This document shows positions 1 to 7,971 of a stretch of 64,000 bases of DNA, in pieces. The notes below the pieces were generated by a model that searched no databases, was not told where the DNA came from, and was given only the letters and a program-made list of their open reading frames with translations. The DNA is from Leptospira_A sp046736045 (GTDB lineage: Bacteria; Spirochaetota; Leptospiria; Leptospirales; Leptospiraceae). The stretch lies in NCBI RefSeq assembly GCF_046736045.1, contig NZ_CP177134.1, forward strand, positions 2,046,001 through 2,110,000, in the 5' to 3' direction. A program made the position numbers and the translations under genes. Within the stretch, counting starts at the first letter, position 1; each line of letters opens with the position of its first letter.

Positions 1-608
1 TATCAAAACAGAAAATCAAATTCAGTATTATCATTTTCGCATTTATATCGTTAGGTTGTTTTGGGTTTTCCAAAACCTTTCCTGAAAAAAAATTCTTTTT
101 GATTGAAGCATCCTTTCCCGACTCCGGTCTTTCTCCTTTGAAAGGATCTTCCGTCAAGGTAAGACGATTTTCCATTTCACAAAAATTCGAAGGAAAGGAA
201 TTGGTTTATCGGAAGGACGATGTAACTTACGAATCCGATTATTATCATCTTTTTTTCATTCCGCCTGCTACAAATCTTAAGGAAGAAGTTTTAAAAGGAC
301 TGGTTCAACTGAAATTATTCGAATGGGATGCGAGCTCAAATACCAAAATGGAGCCCACTCATTTTTTAGAAGCTAATGTCCGTTCGCTGTATGGAGATTT
401 CAGGAACTCACCGAAAGCGGTGATGGAGATTGAGTTTTTATTTTATATCGAAGTAGACGGAAATACAAAGATTCTACTTCGCAAGACGTATGAAAAAGCG
501 GCACCGATCGGGAAAAAAGAACCGGAAGCATTGGTCCTCGGTTGGAGTGAGGCTTTAGGACAGATTGTCAAAGACCTGGAAATGGATCTTCGCGATAAAA
601 TCAAATAG
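1..608 (+). CDS. Probable lipoprotein, 5' end outside the window
   Basis: The reading frame is open from the first bases of the window to a TAG stop, so the true start lies upstream. The first residues form a hydrophobic signal segment ending in a lipobox-like Ile-Ser-Leu-Gly-Cys, with the Cys codon at 57-59. About 183 residues would follow the lipidated cysteine. The mature part alternates hydrophobic and charged residues like a soluble periplasmic or surface domain. I recognise no family. A TTG codon at 99 could be mistaken for a start, but that would discard the lipobox. The function is unknown; a membrane-anchored lipoprotein is the best description. Confidence 0.65.
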   Translation, partial: SKQKIKFSIIIFAFISLGCFGFSKTFPEKKFFLIEASFPDSGLSPLKGSSVKVRRFSISQKFEGKELVYRKDDVTYESDYYHLFFIPPATNLKEEVLKGLVQLKLFEWDASSNTKMEPTHFLEANVRSLYGDFRNSPKAVMEIEFLFYIEVDGNTKILLRKTYEKAAPIGKKEPEALVLGWSEALGQIVKDLEMDLRDKIK

Positions 609-656
609 ACCGTTCACCTAATGTAGGTAGTTTCCGCAACTGGTACCAATCCCCTA

Positions 657-685
657 TTTGTAGTAACACTGTTTTCTGCTAGAAT
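657..685 (+). promoter_or_regulatory. Candidate sigma70 promoter for the small Asn/Tyr-rich lipoprotein
   Basis: A TAGAAT -10 element at 680-685 lies about 17 bases after a poor TTTGTA -35. The predicted transcript would have a leader of about 55 nt containing a short CCGG...CCGG inverted repeat before the AAGGAG ribosome site. This is motif matching only. Confidence 0.3.
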
Positions 686-748
686 GAATGAATTCCGGAT
701 CGTGACCGGGGTTTGTATGAAGTTCATAAGAGAGGTAAGGAGAAAATT

Positions 749-1048
749 ATGAAAATCAATTTTAAATTAAACCGAAGTAACCTTTGGATTCCGTTATTAT
801 CTGCGCTATTGCTAGTGGTCGGATGTGCATCCGGAAACTATTACGATAGAAATTGCGCGGAAGATCAACATTGCAGAAACAATGGAAGTAGTTATAATCG
901 GAATTTGCAAAATTATAATTATAACAATTATTATTATCAGCAACAACATCGTTATAACCAGGGAGGGGGAGGTTCTCATCATAACCCATTCCATGTTCCT
1001 GCGGGAAGGTTTCATAATGCAGGCAACCCCGGTAAATGGAAGTTATAG
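749..1048 (+). CDS. Small Asn/Tyr/Gln-rich lipoprotein
   Basis: This 99-residue protein starts at ATG 749, which follows a clear AAGGAG ribosome site; an in-frame TTG at 713 is less likely. A signal peptide ends in Leu-Val-Val-Gly-Cys with Cys26 as the lipidation site. The mature part is low complexity: it is very rich in Asn, Tyr and Gln, then has a Gly run and His residues, with two further Cys soon after the anchor. No known domain is visible. Composition suggests a disordered surface or periplasmic lipoprotein. The gene stands alone between two unrelated genes. Confidence 0.65.
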   Translation: MKINFKLNRSNLWIPLLSALLLVVGCASGNYYDRNCAEDQHCRNNGSSYNRNLQNYNYNNYYYQQQHRYNQGGGGSHHNPFHVPAGRFHNAGNPGKWKL

Positions 1049-1090
1049 GATAGGTTTAAAAAATTCGAAAGGCGAGTCATTTTAGAATTG

Positions 1091-1116
1091 AAAATATGAA
1101 GTTTTCCTCATATTTT
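1091..1116. promoter_or_regulatory. Perfect 9-bp inverted repeat between the small lipoprotein and the acetyltransferase
   Basis: AAAATATGA (1091-1099) and TCATATTTT (1108-1116) are perfect complements around an 8-base loop. The repeat ends 16 bases before the ATG at 1133. It could be an AT-rich terminator for the upstream gene (the right arm ends in T) or an operator for the downstream gene. Confidence 0.4.
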
Positions 1117-1132
1117 GGATTTAATTTTTATT

Positions 1133-1771
1133 ATGACAAATCTTTCTGACAAAAATTTTTCCATTCGTGCAGCACTTCCCGGGGATGTAGAAGGTGCTGT
1201 GCCTTTAATTTATTCTTCCGGCCCTAAAGCGTGGTCATTCGTATTTCAGGAAGGAAAAATAAGTCCATTCGATTTTTTGCGAAGTTCTTTCGTAAAACGA
1301 GGGAATACGATTTCTTATACAAATCATTATGTTGTTAGTATCGGAGATTCGATTGTGGGGAGCCTCATCGTTTATCAGCAGCCTGGTTTTTTAATGATTA
1401 CAATCGGTACGGCTCTTCGGATTTTTTCCCTCTATGGAAGCAAAGCCTTGAAAGTGATCGGCCGAGGACTTAAAACCGAGGCAATGATCCGACCTCCCAA
1501 ATCGGATTGTTTGTATTTGGGTCATATTGCCGTCTTGGAATCGGAAAGGAAAAAGGGAATTGCGAAGGCAATCATTCGTTATGCGGTTCAATCTCATCCG
1601 AAACGGAAAAAAATCTCTCTGGATGTTTCCGTTCAAAATGAATCGGCAATTTCACTTTACAAAAGTTTGGGATTTCAGGTAATCGATACCAGAACACTTC
1701 CTGATGCCAAAGGGGCAGTACCTGACCATCATTATATGGAAGTAGAAAGAAAAAATTTCAAGTTTTTCTGA
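1133..1771 (+). CDS. GNAT family N-acetyltransferase
   Basis: This 212-residue protein resembles GNAT acetyltransferases, which move an acetyl group from acetyl-CoA to an amine. The C-terminal half has the typical layout: a strand (Leu-Gly-His-Ile-Ala-Val) followed by the acetyl-CoA pyrophosphate loop Glu-Arg-Lys-Lys-Gly-Ile-Ala, then Asn-Glu-Ser-Ala-Ile-Ser-Leu-Tyr and Leu-Gly-Phe, the usual motif B. The substrate cannot be told from sequence. ATG 1133 is chosen over an in-frame TTG at 1115. No strong ribosome site is seen, and the gene follows a 9-bp inverted repeat. Confidence 0.8.
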   Translation: MTNLSDKNFSIRAALPGDVEGAVPLIYSSGPKAWSFVFQEGKISPFDFLRSSFVKRGNTISYTNHYVVSIGDSIVGSLIVYQQPGFLMITIGTALRIFSLYGSKALKVIGRGLKTEAMIRPPKSDCLYLGHIAVLESERKKGIAKAIIRYAVQSHPKRKKISLDVSVQNESAISLYKSLGFQVIDTRTLPDAKGAVPDHHYMEVERKNFKFF

Positions 1772-1789
1772 TATCTGAAACAGGTTTAC

Positions 1790-2647
1790 ATGTATTTTAT
1801 CCATCCGGCTAACGTATTAAAATATTTCGTATATTTTAATATATTTATTTTCGTATGCTCTTGTTCTCCGCAAAAGTCCCATTTGCCTCTTAAGAATTTG
1901 AAATCGGAAACTAGGTCTCCCGAATTCACCGATTCATTGGAGTGGGGTAGATGGTTCGAGCCGAAATTCGGAGATCGGGTGGAGCGACCGGAAGGTGGAG
2001 GAAAAAGATTTTATGTATTGTTTCGGGAAAAACAATCGAATCGGGTTTTGCGTTCCGTAACGATTCAATTGGAAGATAAGGAATTCAAATTAAGACCTAA
2101 CGAATACTTGAATTATCCGGTTTCTTATACGGCATATATGGCAAAAAATTTCTTAGTTGTACCCGATTACAGAATGATAAGGGATGTAAGGAATCAACCG
2201 TATCCGCAACAACCATATTATTATACTGCAAATGCAGGAGTTCTTCTCATTATAGGTGGGGTTTTCGTATTGGGAACTGCGGGCGGATTTATTGTCGGTC
2301 TTGCAAAAGGGACTTATGAGTTAACGGATGATATATGGGATGGGTTCACTCTTTCCGGAAGAGAAGTGGTTTTGGACTATAGTGATTATTCGTATGATGA
2401 AAATGGCAAACTGGTTCAAGTTTCATCTTATTTACCGTATCGAGCGATCACAAAATCCGTAATTCCGGTTTATGATCGCGAGGGAAAGAAGGAAGTTGCT
2501 ACATTTTATCCTTCCGACAATCCTAGTTTATTGTTCGAGATACAATACAAATACGCAAATCGCTCGGAAGTTCCCAACTCTGCGGTTTATAAAGAATTCA
2601 TTCCTAAAGAAAATAAAAAAATAATACAACTTCCTTTGATGAAATAA
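1790..2647 (+). CDS. Lipoprotein with an internal Gly-rich hydrophobic segment
   Basis: This 285-residue protein has an N-terminal hydrophobic segment ending in Phe-Val-Cys-Ser-Cys, so Cys25 is the likely lipidation site. Around residues 148-172 there is a second strongly hydrophobic, Gly-rich stretch that could be a membrane hairpin or a buried helix. Tyr and Pro are common just before it. I recognise no family. It follows the acetyltransferase by 18 bases and may share its transcript. A function cannot be assigned. Confidence 0.6.
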   Translation: MYFIHPANVLKYFVYFNIFIFVCSCSPQKSHLPLKNLKSETRSPEFTDSLEWGRWFEPKFGDRVERPEGGGKRFYVLFREKQSNRVLRSVTIQLEDKEFKLRPNEYLNYPVSYTAYMAKNFLVVPDYRMIRDVRNQPYPQQPYYYTANAGVLLIIGGVFVLGTAGGFIVGLAKGTYELTDDIWDGFTLSGREVVLDYSDYSYDENGKLVQVSSYLPYRAITKSVIPVYDREGKKEVATFYPSDNPSLLFEIQYKYANRSEVPNSAVYKEFIPKENKKIIQLPLMK

Positions 2648-2661
2648 ATGCATCTAAGTTC

Positions 2662-2689
2662 TTGACTCTTTTTTGAACGGGATTATAAT
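2662..2689 (+). promoter_or_regulatory. Strong sigma70-type promoter, leaderless geometry
   Basis: TTGACT (2662-2667) and a perfect TATAAT (2684-2689) are 16 bases apart. The expected transcription start, about 7 bases after the -10 box, coincides with the GTG start codon at 2696. There is no ribosome site between them. Confidence 0.7.
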
Positions 2690-2695
2690 GCGACG

Positions 2696-3841
2696 GTGCG
2701 CCTGATTGAATCCATAGCACCTCTTTTCTTCGTTCTGATCATAATAGAAGTCTTATATACTTATAAGTACAAGCTTAGCTTTTATAGCTTTAGGGATTCC
2801 GTAACCGATTTGAGTTTGGGAACATTGAGTCGGATTGCCGATGGATTTATTCTATTAGGAATTGTTTTTGTTTATCAGGCGTTGCAAACTTCATTTGCAT
2901 TCGGTAGCTTTTTTCCTTCTCTTTTTGTAAGTTCCAAGTCACCGCTCAGTTGGCTGATTCTTTTCATTCTTGTCGATTTTTTATTTTATTGGGCACATAG
3001 ATTCGCGCACGAAATCAATTTATTTTGGGCATCACATGTAGTGCATCATTCCAGCGAAGAGTTCAATTTGTCCGTGGCGCTACGCCAGTCTTTCGTTCGA
3101 AATCTTTTTATCGGGATTTTTTATCTTCCTTTGGCGATTATCGGATTTTCGGCAGAAGCGTATCTGATTACGGATGCTTTGAATCGAACGTATCAGTTTT
3201 GGGTTCATACTCGAATCATTGATAGATTGCCAAACTGGTATGAATGGATATTTGTCACTCCTTCCCATCATAGAGTCCATCATGCGGTAAACCCGCGTTA
3301 TATTGATAAAAATTACGGCGGAGTTTTTATTTTTTGGGACAGATTGTTCGGAACATTTGAAGAAGAGAAGGAAGAGCCGGTTTACGGTGTGGTAAAACCT
3401 TTAGGAACATTTCAGCCGATTTGGGCCGAGGTTCATGTGTTTGCAGGTTTGTTTCAGGACTTTCGTTTAACAAAAAATAAATGGGAAGGGATTCTGGGAT
3501 TTTTCAAACCACCCGGCTACAGACCATCCGATTTACCAGCTTACCCGAAACCAAAACCGATAAGTCCGTATAGTTTTATAAAGTTTTATCCTAAAGGAAA
3601 AGAAACAAATAAGTTTCGTTTTTATATTATTTCTCAGTTTGTTATGATCGCCGTATCTTCGTTAATCCTAATTAAAACTTATGAAAAATGGTCATATACG
3701 GAAATTCTTGTTTTTACATATGTTATTGTGTTTTCCTTTTATTCGCTAGGTCGATTGCTAAATAGTCAAACAGACGTAATTCGATACGAATTTGCAAAAT
3801 GGTTTTTTTGGGCTTTGTTGCTCGGATACCTCGTTTTTTAG
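2696..3841 (+). CDS. Sterol desaturase / fatty acid hydroxylase superfamily membrane protein
   Basis: This 381-residue multi-pass membrane protein carries the di-iron histidine clusters of the fatty acid hydroxylase superfamily. They are His-Arg-Phe-Ala-His, then Ser-His-Val-Val-His-His about 15 residues later, and near residue 195 Ser-His-His-Arg-Val-His-His followed by the Asn-Tyr-Gly-Gly and Trp-Asp-Arg-Leu-Phe-Gly-Thr-Phe motifs. A C-terminal extension of three or more hydrophobic helices is present. Family members hydroxylate or desaturate lipids using oxygen; the substrate is unknown here. GTG 2696 is the only plausible start, because an in-frame TGA lies just upstream. It coincides with the predicted transcription start. 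Confidence 0.85.
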   Translation: MRLIESIAPLFFVLIIIEVLYTYKYKLSFYSFRDSVTDLSLGTLSRIADGFILLGIVFVYQALQTSFAFGSFFPSLFVSSKSPLSWLILFILVDFLFYWAHRFAHEINLFWASHVVHHSSEEFNLSVALRQSFVRNLFIGIFYLPLAIIGFSAEAYLITDALNRTYQFWVHTRIIDRLPNWYEWIFVTPSHHRVHHAVNPRYIDKNYGGVFIFWDRLFGTFEEEKEEPVYGVVKPLGTFQPIWAEVHVFAGLFQDFRLTKNKWEGILGFFKPPGYRPSDLPAYPKPKPISPYSFIKFYPKGKETNKFRFYIISQFVMIAVSSLILIKTYEKWSYTEILVFTYVIVFSFYSLGRLLNSQTDVIRYEFAKWFFWALLLGYLVF

Positions 3842-3849
3842 AAACGAGG
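3829..3849 (+). terminator. Perfect 8-bp stem-loop across the desaturase stop codon
   Basis: CCTCGTTT (3829-3836) and AAACGAGG (3842-3849) form a perfect stem around a 5-base loop containing part of the stop codon. No T-run follows, so it is an atypical terminator or an mRNA 3'-end stabiliser. Confidence 0.35.
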
Positions 3850-3880
3850 ATCGAGAGAAGAGACATAATGCGCATGAATA

Positions 3881-3932
3881 TTAAAATCCCCCGCCCCGTT
3901 TAGGGTTGGGGGGTGTGGCTCGTGGGCTTGGC
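3881..3932 (-). repeat. Dispersed intergenic repeat A, copy 1
   Basis: This roughly 52-base C/G-run element matches, in reverse orientation, the segment 50931-50981 with only about three differences. It contains CCCCCGCCCC and GGGTTGGGGGG arms that can fold back on each other. It sits between convergent genes (desaturase and aquaporin). No gene is visible from 3842 to 4038. Confidence 0.7.
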
Positions 3933-4038
3933 AAACAAGCCCTACCACAAAATCCGCTCCTCCGCGAGCTGATTTCATTTTAGGATGAAAATTTTTCCAA
4001 TAAGTTCGCCTTTTTGCCGTAAGGTGCCTTTGAAAAGA

Positions 4039-4773
4039 TTACTTTGTTTTGATCGGTTCAAGCCAACGTAAGATCAAGATGCCTACAACAAGCCCTGCCA
4101 ACTGGGCGGCTATAAAACCAAATACATCTTCGGGGCGAATCCCTGCAAATGTATTTGAAAATAACCTCGCGATTGTTACTGCCGGATTTGCAAATGAAGT
4201 AGAAGATGTAAACCAATAAGCAGCTGTTATGTATGAGCCGACAAGCGCCGGAATTTGATTCCCCGCATGTCTTATTCCTAAAACAATTGTAATCAAAAGA
4301 CCGGCAGTAGCTACTACTTCGGAAGTGAGTTGCGGAAATCCGCTTCTTACATGTGTCGAAAATTGCAAAATGGGAAGTTCGAACATAAAATGAGATAACC
4401 AAACTCCGAGTATACCGCCAAATATTTGTACTGCAATATATGAAACAAGTAACCGGGTTGGGATTTCTTTTTTGATTCGGAAGTATATGGTTACTATCGG
4501 ATTGAAATGAGCGCCTGAAATGGGACCAAGGATTGAAATCAGAACATAGAGACCGGTTCCGGTTGCTATTGCATTGGCTAAAAGGGCTACGGCCGTATTG
4601 CCGGCAGCCAAACTTTCTCCCATGATGCCTGATCCGATCACAATGAGCAGAAGTAGAAAGGTGCCGAAGAATTCAGCACCTGTTTTTTGTAAGTTGTTGT
4701 AAGTCACCGGAGGATTATTTTGCAAATGGATTCTTCTTTGTTGAATTTGGTTTCGGCATGGGATTAGCAGCAA
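4039..4773 (-). CDS. MIP/aquaporin-family channel linked to arsM
   Basis: This protein of about 244 residues has six hydrophobic helices and the two half-helix boxes of the MIP channel family. The first box reads Ala-His-Phe-Asn-Pro-Ile and the second Phe-Ala-Asn-Pro-Ala-Val-Thr-Ile-Ala-Arg, with the selectivity-filter Arg. The first NPA box is therefore NPI, a deviation that may widen the pore. The start overlaps the end of arsM by 10 bases (TTG 4773), so the two are translationally coupled; a GTG about 60 bases downstream is an alternative start. Aquaglyceroporins beside arsenic genes can pass trivalent arsenic, so movement of arsenite or its methylated products is likely but inferred. Confidence 0.8.
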   Translation of the reverse strand: MLLIPCRNQIQQRRIHLQNNPPVTYNNLQKTGAEFFGTFLLLLIVIGSGIMGESLAAGNTAVALLANAIATGTGLYVLISILGPISGAHFNPIVTIYFRIKKEIPTRLLVSYIAVQIFGGILGVWLSHFMFELPILQFSTHVRSGFPQLTSEVVATAGLLITIVLGIRHAGNQIPALVGSYITAAYWFTSSTSFANPAVTIARLFSNTFAGIRPEDVFGFIAAQLAGLVVGILILRWLEPIKTK

Positions 4774-5828
4774 GCTCCGGAGACGTTATCTCCCGACGAG
4801 ACAGATGCAACCGGGCTTGGGCCGCAATCGAAAAGTCCCAAGTGTTTTGATTTGTCACCGATGATTCTGAAATGTTCTTTGTATTGTGTTTGAGAGAGCA
4901 TATCGGCGGTGTTGCTACAAACTAACATAGGTTTATCTGTGTAAAGTATGTGATGGTCGTCCAAAATAAAGCTATGAGGAAATCCCTCGATTGTTCCTTT
5001 GTAGTATGCTACTTGTCCGAAGTCCTCACATCTGTCTTCCAGAGGGATTTTGAATGCTCTGAAGGTAATTGAATAAAAATTTACATTTCCTATCTTTTTT
5101 TCGATCTCAGGGTGTTCCAGATTTAATTTTGATTGGGATACCACTCTGAAGTCATTGATTCCCAATTGTAATAACAATCTCCTAAAGTCTTCAGTATAAA
5201 GCGCCCCGCCCAAACATTCACCTAATAAAACAGGATCTTTACTCAGCTCTTCGGGAATTCTCCGATCGGCAAAAACATCGCTGAAATACAATTCTCCTCC
5301 GGGTTTCAGGACTCTGAAAATTTCCGAAAAAACAAGTTTTTTGTTAGGTGATAGATTCGTTACACAATTGGAAACTACCAAGTCGATCGAGTTGTCTTCG
5401 ATCCCTGATGATTTTAAGTCTTCGATGTATCCTTTTTTAAAAGTTACATTCGATTTTTTGTAACCAAACTGATTTTTATGATAATCCAGATATGAGTTCG
5501 CAACATTCAGCTGTTCGTCTGTCATGTCAATTCCGACGACTGATCCATCCTCTCCCACAAGTCCCGAAAGAAGATACGCGTCTCTTCCCGATCCGCAACC
5601 CAAATCGAGAACCGTTCTACCTTCAAGTGCCGGTGGGAAAGGAGAACCGCATCCGTAAAATTTCTCTTTTACTTCCGGATGTATTTTGCTGATGATCGGT
5701 TGATAGGAAGAAGGTAAGGACTCTACGCTACAACATGCTGACGTTTTTAAGTCTTTGTTCGTTTGTAATACTTTACCATAATAATTTTGAACTGCTTCTA
5801 ATGTTTCCAATTCAATCGCTGTAGGCAT
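4764..5828 (-). CDS. arsM: Arsenite S-adenosylmethionine methyltransferase
   Basis: This 354-residue SAM-dependent methyltransferase should convert arsenite into methylated arsenicals. The SAM motif Leu-Asp-Leu-Gly-Cys-Gly-Ser-Gly-Arg-Asp is present. So are the conserved cysteines expected to bind As(III): Ala-Cys-Cys near the N-terminus, Tyr-Gly-Cys-Gly-Ser-Pro, Ser-Asn-Cys-Val-Thr-Asn-Leu-Ser and Gly-Glu-Cys-Leu-Gly-Gly. The C-terminus ends in a Cys-Cys pair after a Asp-Cys-Gly-Pro motif, which is typical of the family. ATG 5828 is preferred over ATG 5834 because a GGGAG ribosome site abuts 5834 but is six bases from 5828. No arsR regulator is adjacent. Confidence 0.93.
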   Translation of the reverse strand: MPTAIELETLEAVQNYYGKVLQTNKDLKTSACCSVESLPSSYQPIISKIHPEVKEKFYGCGSPFPPALEGRTVLDLGCGSGRDAYLLSGLVGEDGSVVGIDMTDEQLNVANSYLDYHKNQFGYKKSNVTFKKGYIEDLKSSGIEDNSIDLVVSNCVTNLSPNKKLVFSEIFRVLKPGGELYFSDVFADRRIPEELSKDPVLLGECLGGALYTEDFRRLLLQLGINDFRVVSQSKLNLEHPEIEKKIGNVNFYSITFRAFKIPLEDRCEDFGQVAYYKGTIEGFPHSFILDDHHILYTDKPMLVCSNTADMLSQTQYKEHFRIIGDKSKHLGLFDCGPSPVASVSSGDNVSGACC

Positions 5829-6200
5829 AATCATCTCCCGAATTCCGAATGGATTTTCTTCTTTCGTTAGATTTTCTTTCTAGCCCGATTTCACAAGTAG
5901 ATTCGTTTTTATATGTAAGATCGATTAGGGATAATTCCAGTTCATTGATCTGTTTTTTGTGTTTTCAAATGAGCTCCTTCCGGTTCTGTAAGTTGGTTTT
6001 TGTGATTAAATATTTTAGAATATTATGATAATTAATTATTTTATCGTTTTATCATTTTCACCATTGCTAAGTCGATCGTATCTATTACTTATACCCGTTC
6101 CGATGTTTCATTTTGAAATCTTCCGGATTTTTAATGTTGAACACACAATCTTTTATTGACAAAGTGATTCTTTCTACGAAGTTTATTTTTGGTACCAATG
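5829..6200. other. Divergent arsM/glyoxalase intergenic region
   Basis: About 370 bases with no convincing gene. The middle is very AT-rich and contains AATATT-TTAG-AATATT (6009-6024) and further TAATTAATTA-like palindromes. A TTGACA hexamer at 6156-6161 could be the -35 of the glyoxalase gene, but no good -10 follows at normal spacing. I found no recognisable ArsR operator. Confidence 0.45.
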
Positions 6201-6623
6201 ATGAAATTTTTACATTCGATGATCCGGGTCAAAGATCTGGACAAAGCCCTCCACTTTTTCATTCATGTTTTGGGTCTGAAAGAAACCCGCAAGTCGGAGC
6301 ATCCGGAAGGCAAATACACTTTGGTGTTTCTTTCCACAGGAGAACCTGATGCACCCGAGGTGGAGCTTACTTTCAACTGGGGTCAGGAAGAGCCCTATAC
6401 ATCAGGAAGAAATTTCGGCCATCTTGCATATGAAGTAGATGATATTTATACAACTTGCGAAAAGATTCAATCGCTTGGAGTTGTGATCAATCGTCCTCCC
6501 CGTGACGGCAGAATGGCTTTCATTCGTTCTCCCGATTTGATTTCCATCGAACTATTGCAAAAAGGAAAACCACTTCCTCCGAAAGAACCTTGGTCCTCTA
6601 TGTCAAATACGGGAGAGTGGTAG
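6201..6623 (+). CDS. gloA: Lactoylglutathione lyase (glyoxalase I)
   Basis: This 140-residue vicinal-oxygen-chelate enzyme isomerises the methylglyoxal-glutathione hemithioacetal to lactoylglutathione. Starting at ATG 6201 places the metal ligands His5, Glu55, His74 and Glu117 almost exactly where they sit in E. coli GloA, which supports this start over ATG 6198 or TTG 6189. Length fits the short Ni-type glyoxalases. It is divergent from arsM and both are detoxification genes, but a shared regulator is not evident. Confidence 0.9.
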   Translation: MKFLHSMIRVKDLDKALHFFIHVLGLKETRKSEHPEGKYTLVFLSTGEPDAPEVELTFNWGQEEPYTSGRNFGHLAYEVDDIYTTCEKIQSLGVVINRPPRDGRMAFIRSPDLISIELLQKGKPLPPKEPWSSMSNTGEW

Positions 6624-6741
6624 GAACACATACCGTATCCATCTTCGTTTAAAGAGTTATGAGAGTATATTTTTCCATTTTTCCTTTGGAAAATTTCATT
6701 AAAGTATATTCTTTAAATTCATTTTTTCCAGTCTGTAATGT

Positions 6742-7971
6742 ATGATCCGTTTGGCAGTATTAGGTGGTGGCGCAGCAGGCTGTTTTGCGGCCATTCAATC
6801 CAAAGAATTGGGAAAAGAAAATATTCAGATCACCATCTACGAAAAATCCAAAGAACCCCTTTCTAAAGTAAAAATTTCCGGCGGGGGAAGGTGCAATGTC
6901 ACACATCACCTATTTGAACCTGAAGATTTATCCAAAAGATACCCACGTGGAGAAAAAGAACTTCGTTGGGCTTTTGAAAGTTTCGGGCCGGAAGATACGA
7001 TCGAATGGTTTCGGAAAAGAGGAGTGGACTTGAAAGCGGAAGCGGACGGAAGGATGTTCCCTATCTCTGACAATTCACAAACCATCATCGATTGTTTTTT
7101 AGATGAGATTAAAAAGAAAAATATAAATTTAAATTTGGAGTTAGGTGTTAGTTCTGTTTTTTTTGAACCTGACTCGGTGAATGGAAAGTTCCGACTTCTT
7201 TTGGAAAACGGAAAAGAAGTGCATTACGATTCCATTCTTATTGCTACAGGTTCCAATCGCAAAGTATGGGGTTGGATGGAGGCTTTGGGTCATCGAATCA
7301 TTGCACCTGTTCCTTCGTTGTTTACATTAGCATTGGAAAATACAAACATTACCGATCTTACAGGACTCTCCGTTCCTCTTGCTAACATTCGTATTTTGCC
7401 AAAGGGCAAACCGCAAACCGGACCGCTTCTCATCACTCATTGGGGTTTGAGCGGGCCCGCAGCACTCAGGTTATCTGCATGGGAAGCGAGGCATTTTGCG
7501 GAAACGGATTACAAAGCGGATCTGGAAGTCAATTGGATCGGATCTGTTACATTCAATGAACTCGAAACATTATTTTCGGATTACAAATCCATTCATAAAG
7601 CGGTAAAAATTATCAATAAAAGATTGGATTCCATTCCCAGCCGGCTTTGGGAATGGTTTCTGGCTCAAACGAATATTTCCGGTGATAAACGTTGGTCTGA
7701 TATTTCGAAGCAGGAAATCCGGTCTTTATCTGAAATGATAACGCGCTCCCGATTTCAAATGAAAGCGAAAGGTGTATTCAAAGAAGAGTTTGTTACCGCA
7801 GGCGGAATTTCCCGAAAGGATATAGATTTTTCGACTATGCAAAGTAAGGTGGTAAAGGGAATTTACTTTGCGGGCGAAGTGATTGATGTGGACGGAATCA
7901 CAGGCGGTTTTAATTTTCAAAACGCCTGGACTACGGCAACAATCGCCGCTAAGGCGATTTCAATCAGTTGA
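6742..7971 (+). CDS. BaiN/HI0933-family NAD(P)/FAD-dependent oxidoreductase
   Basis: This 409-residue flavoprotein has an N-terminal Rossmann motif Gly-Gly-Gly-Ala-Ala-Gly and the family signature Lys-Ile-Ser-Gly-Gly-Gly-Arg-Cys-Asn-Val-Thr near residue 46. The C-terminal FAD motif is Gly-Glu-Val-Ile-Asp-Val-Asp-Gly-Ile-Thr-Gly-Gly-Phe-Asn. These define the HI0933/YhiN/BaiN family, whose physiological substrate is mostly unknown. It ends 8 bases inside the convergent hydratase gene. Confidence 0.88.
   Translation: MIRLAVLGGGAAGCFAAIQSKELGKENIQITIYEKSKEPLSKVKISGGGRCNVTHHLFEPEDLSKRYPRGEKELRWAFESFGPEDTIEWFRKRGVDLKAEADGRMFPISDNSQTIIDCFLDEIKKKNINLNLELGVSSVFFEPDSVNGKFRLLLENGKEVHYDSILIATGSNRKVWGWMEALGHRIIAPVPSLFTLALENTNITDLTGLSVPLANIRILPKGKPQTGPLLITHWGLSGPAALRLSAWEARHFAETDYKADLEVNWIGSVTFNELETLFSDYKSIHKAVKIINKRLDSIPSRLWEWFLAQTNISGDKRWSDISKQEIRSLSEMITRSRFQMKAKGVFKEEFVTAGGISRKDIDFSTMQSKVVKGIYFAGEVIDVDGITGGFNFQNAWTTATIAAKAISIS

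Noticed and set aside
6009..6024. AATATT-TTAG-AATATT as an ArsR operator
   Set aside because: AATATT is self-palindromic and common in AT-rich DNA; no ArsR gene or known ArsR box was found.
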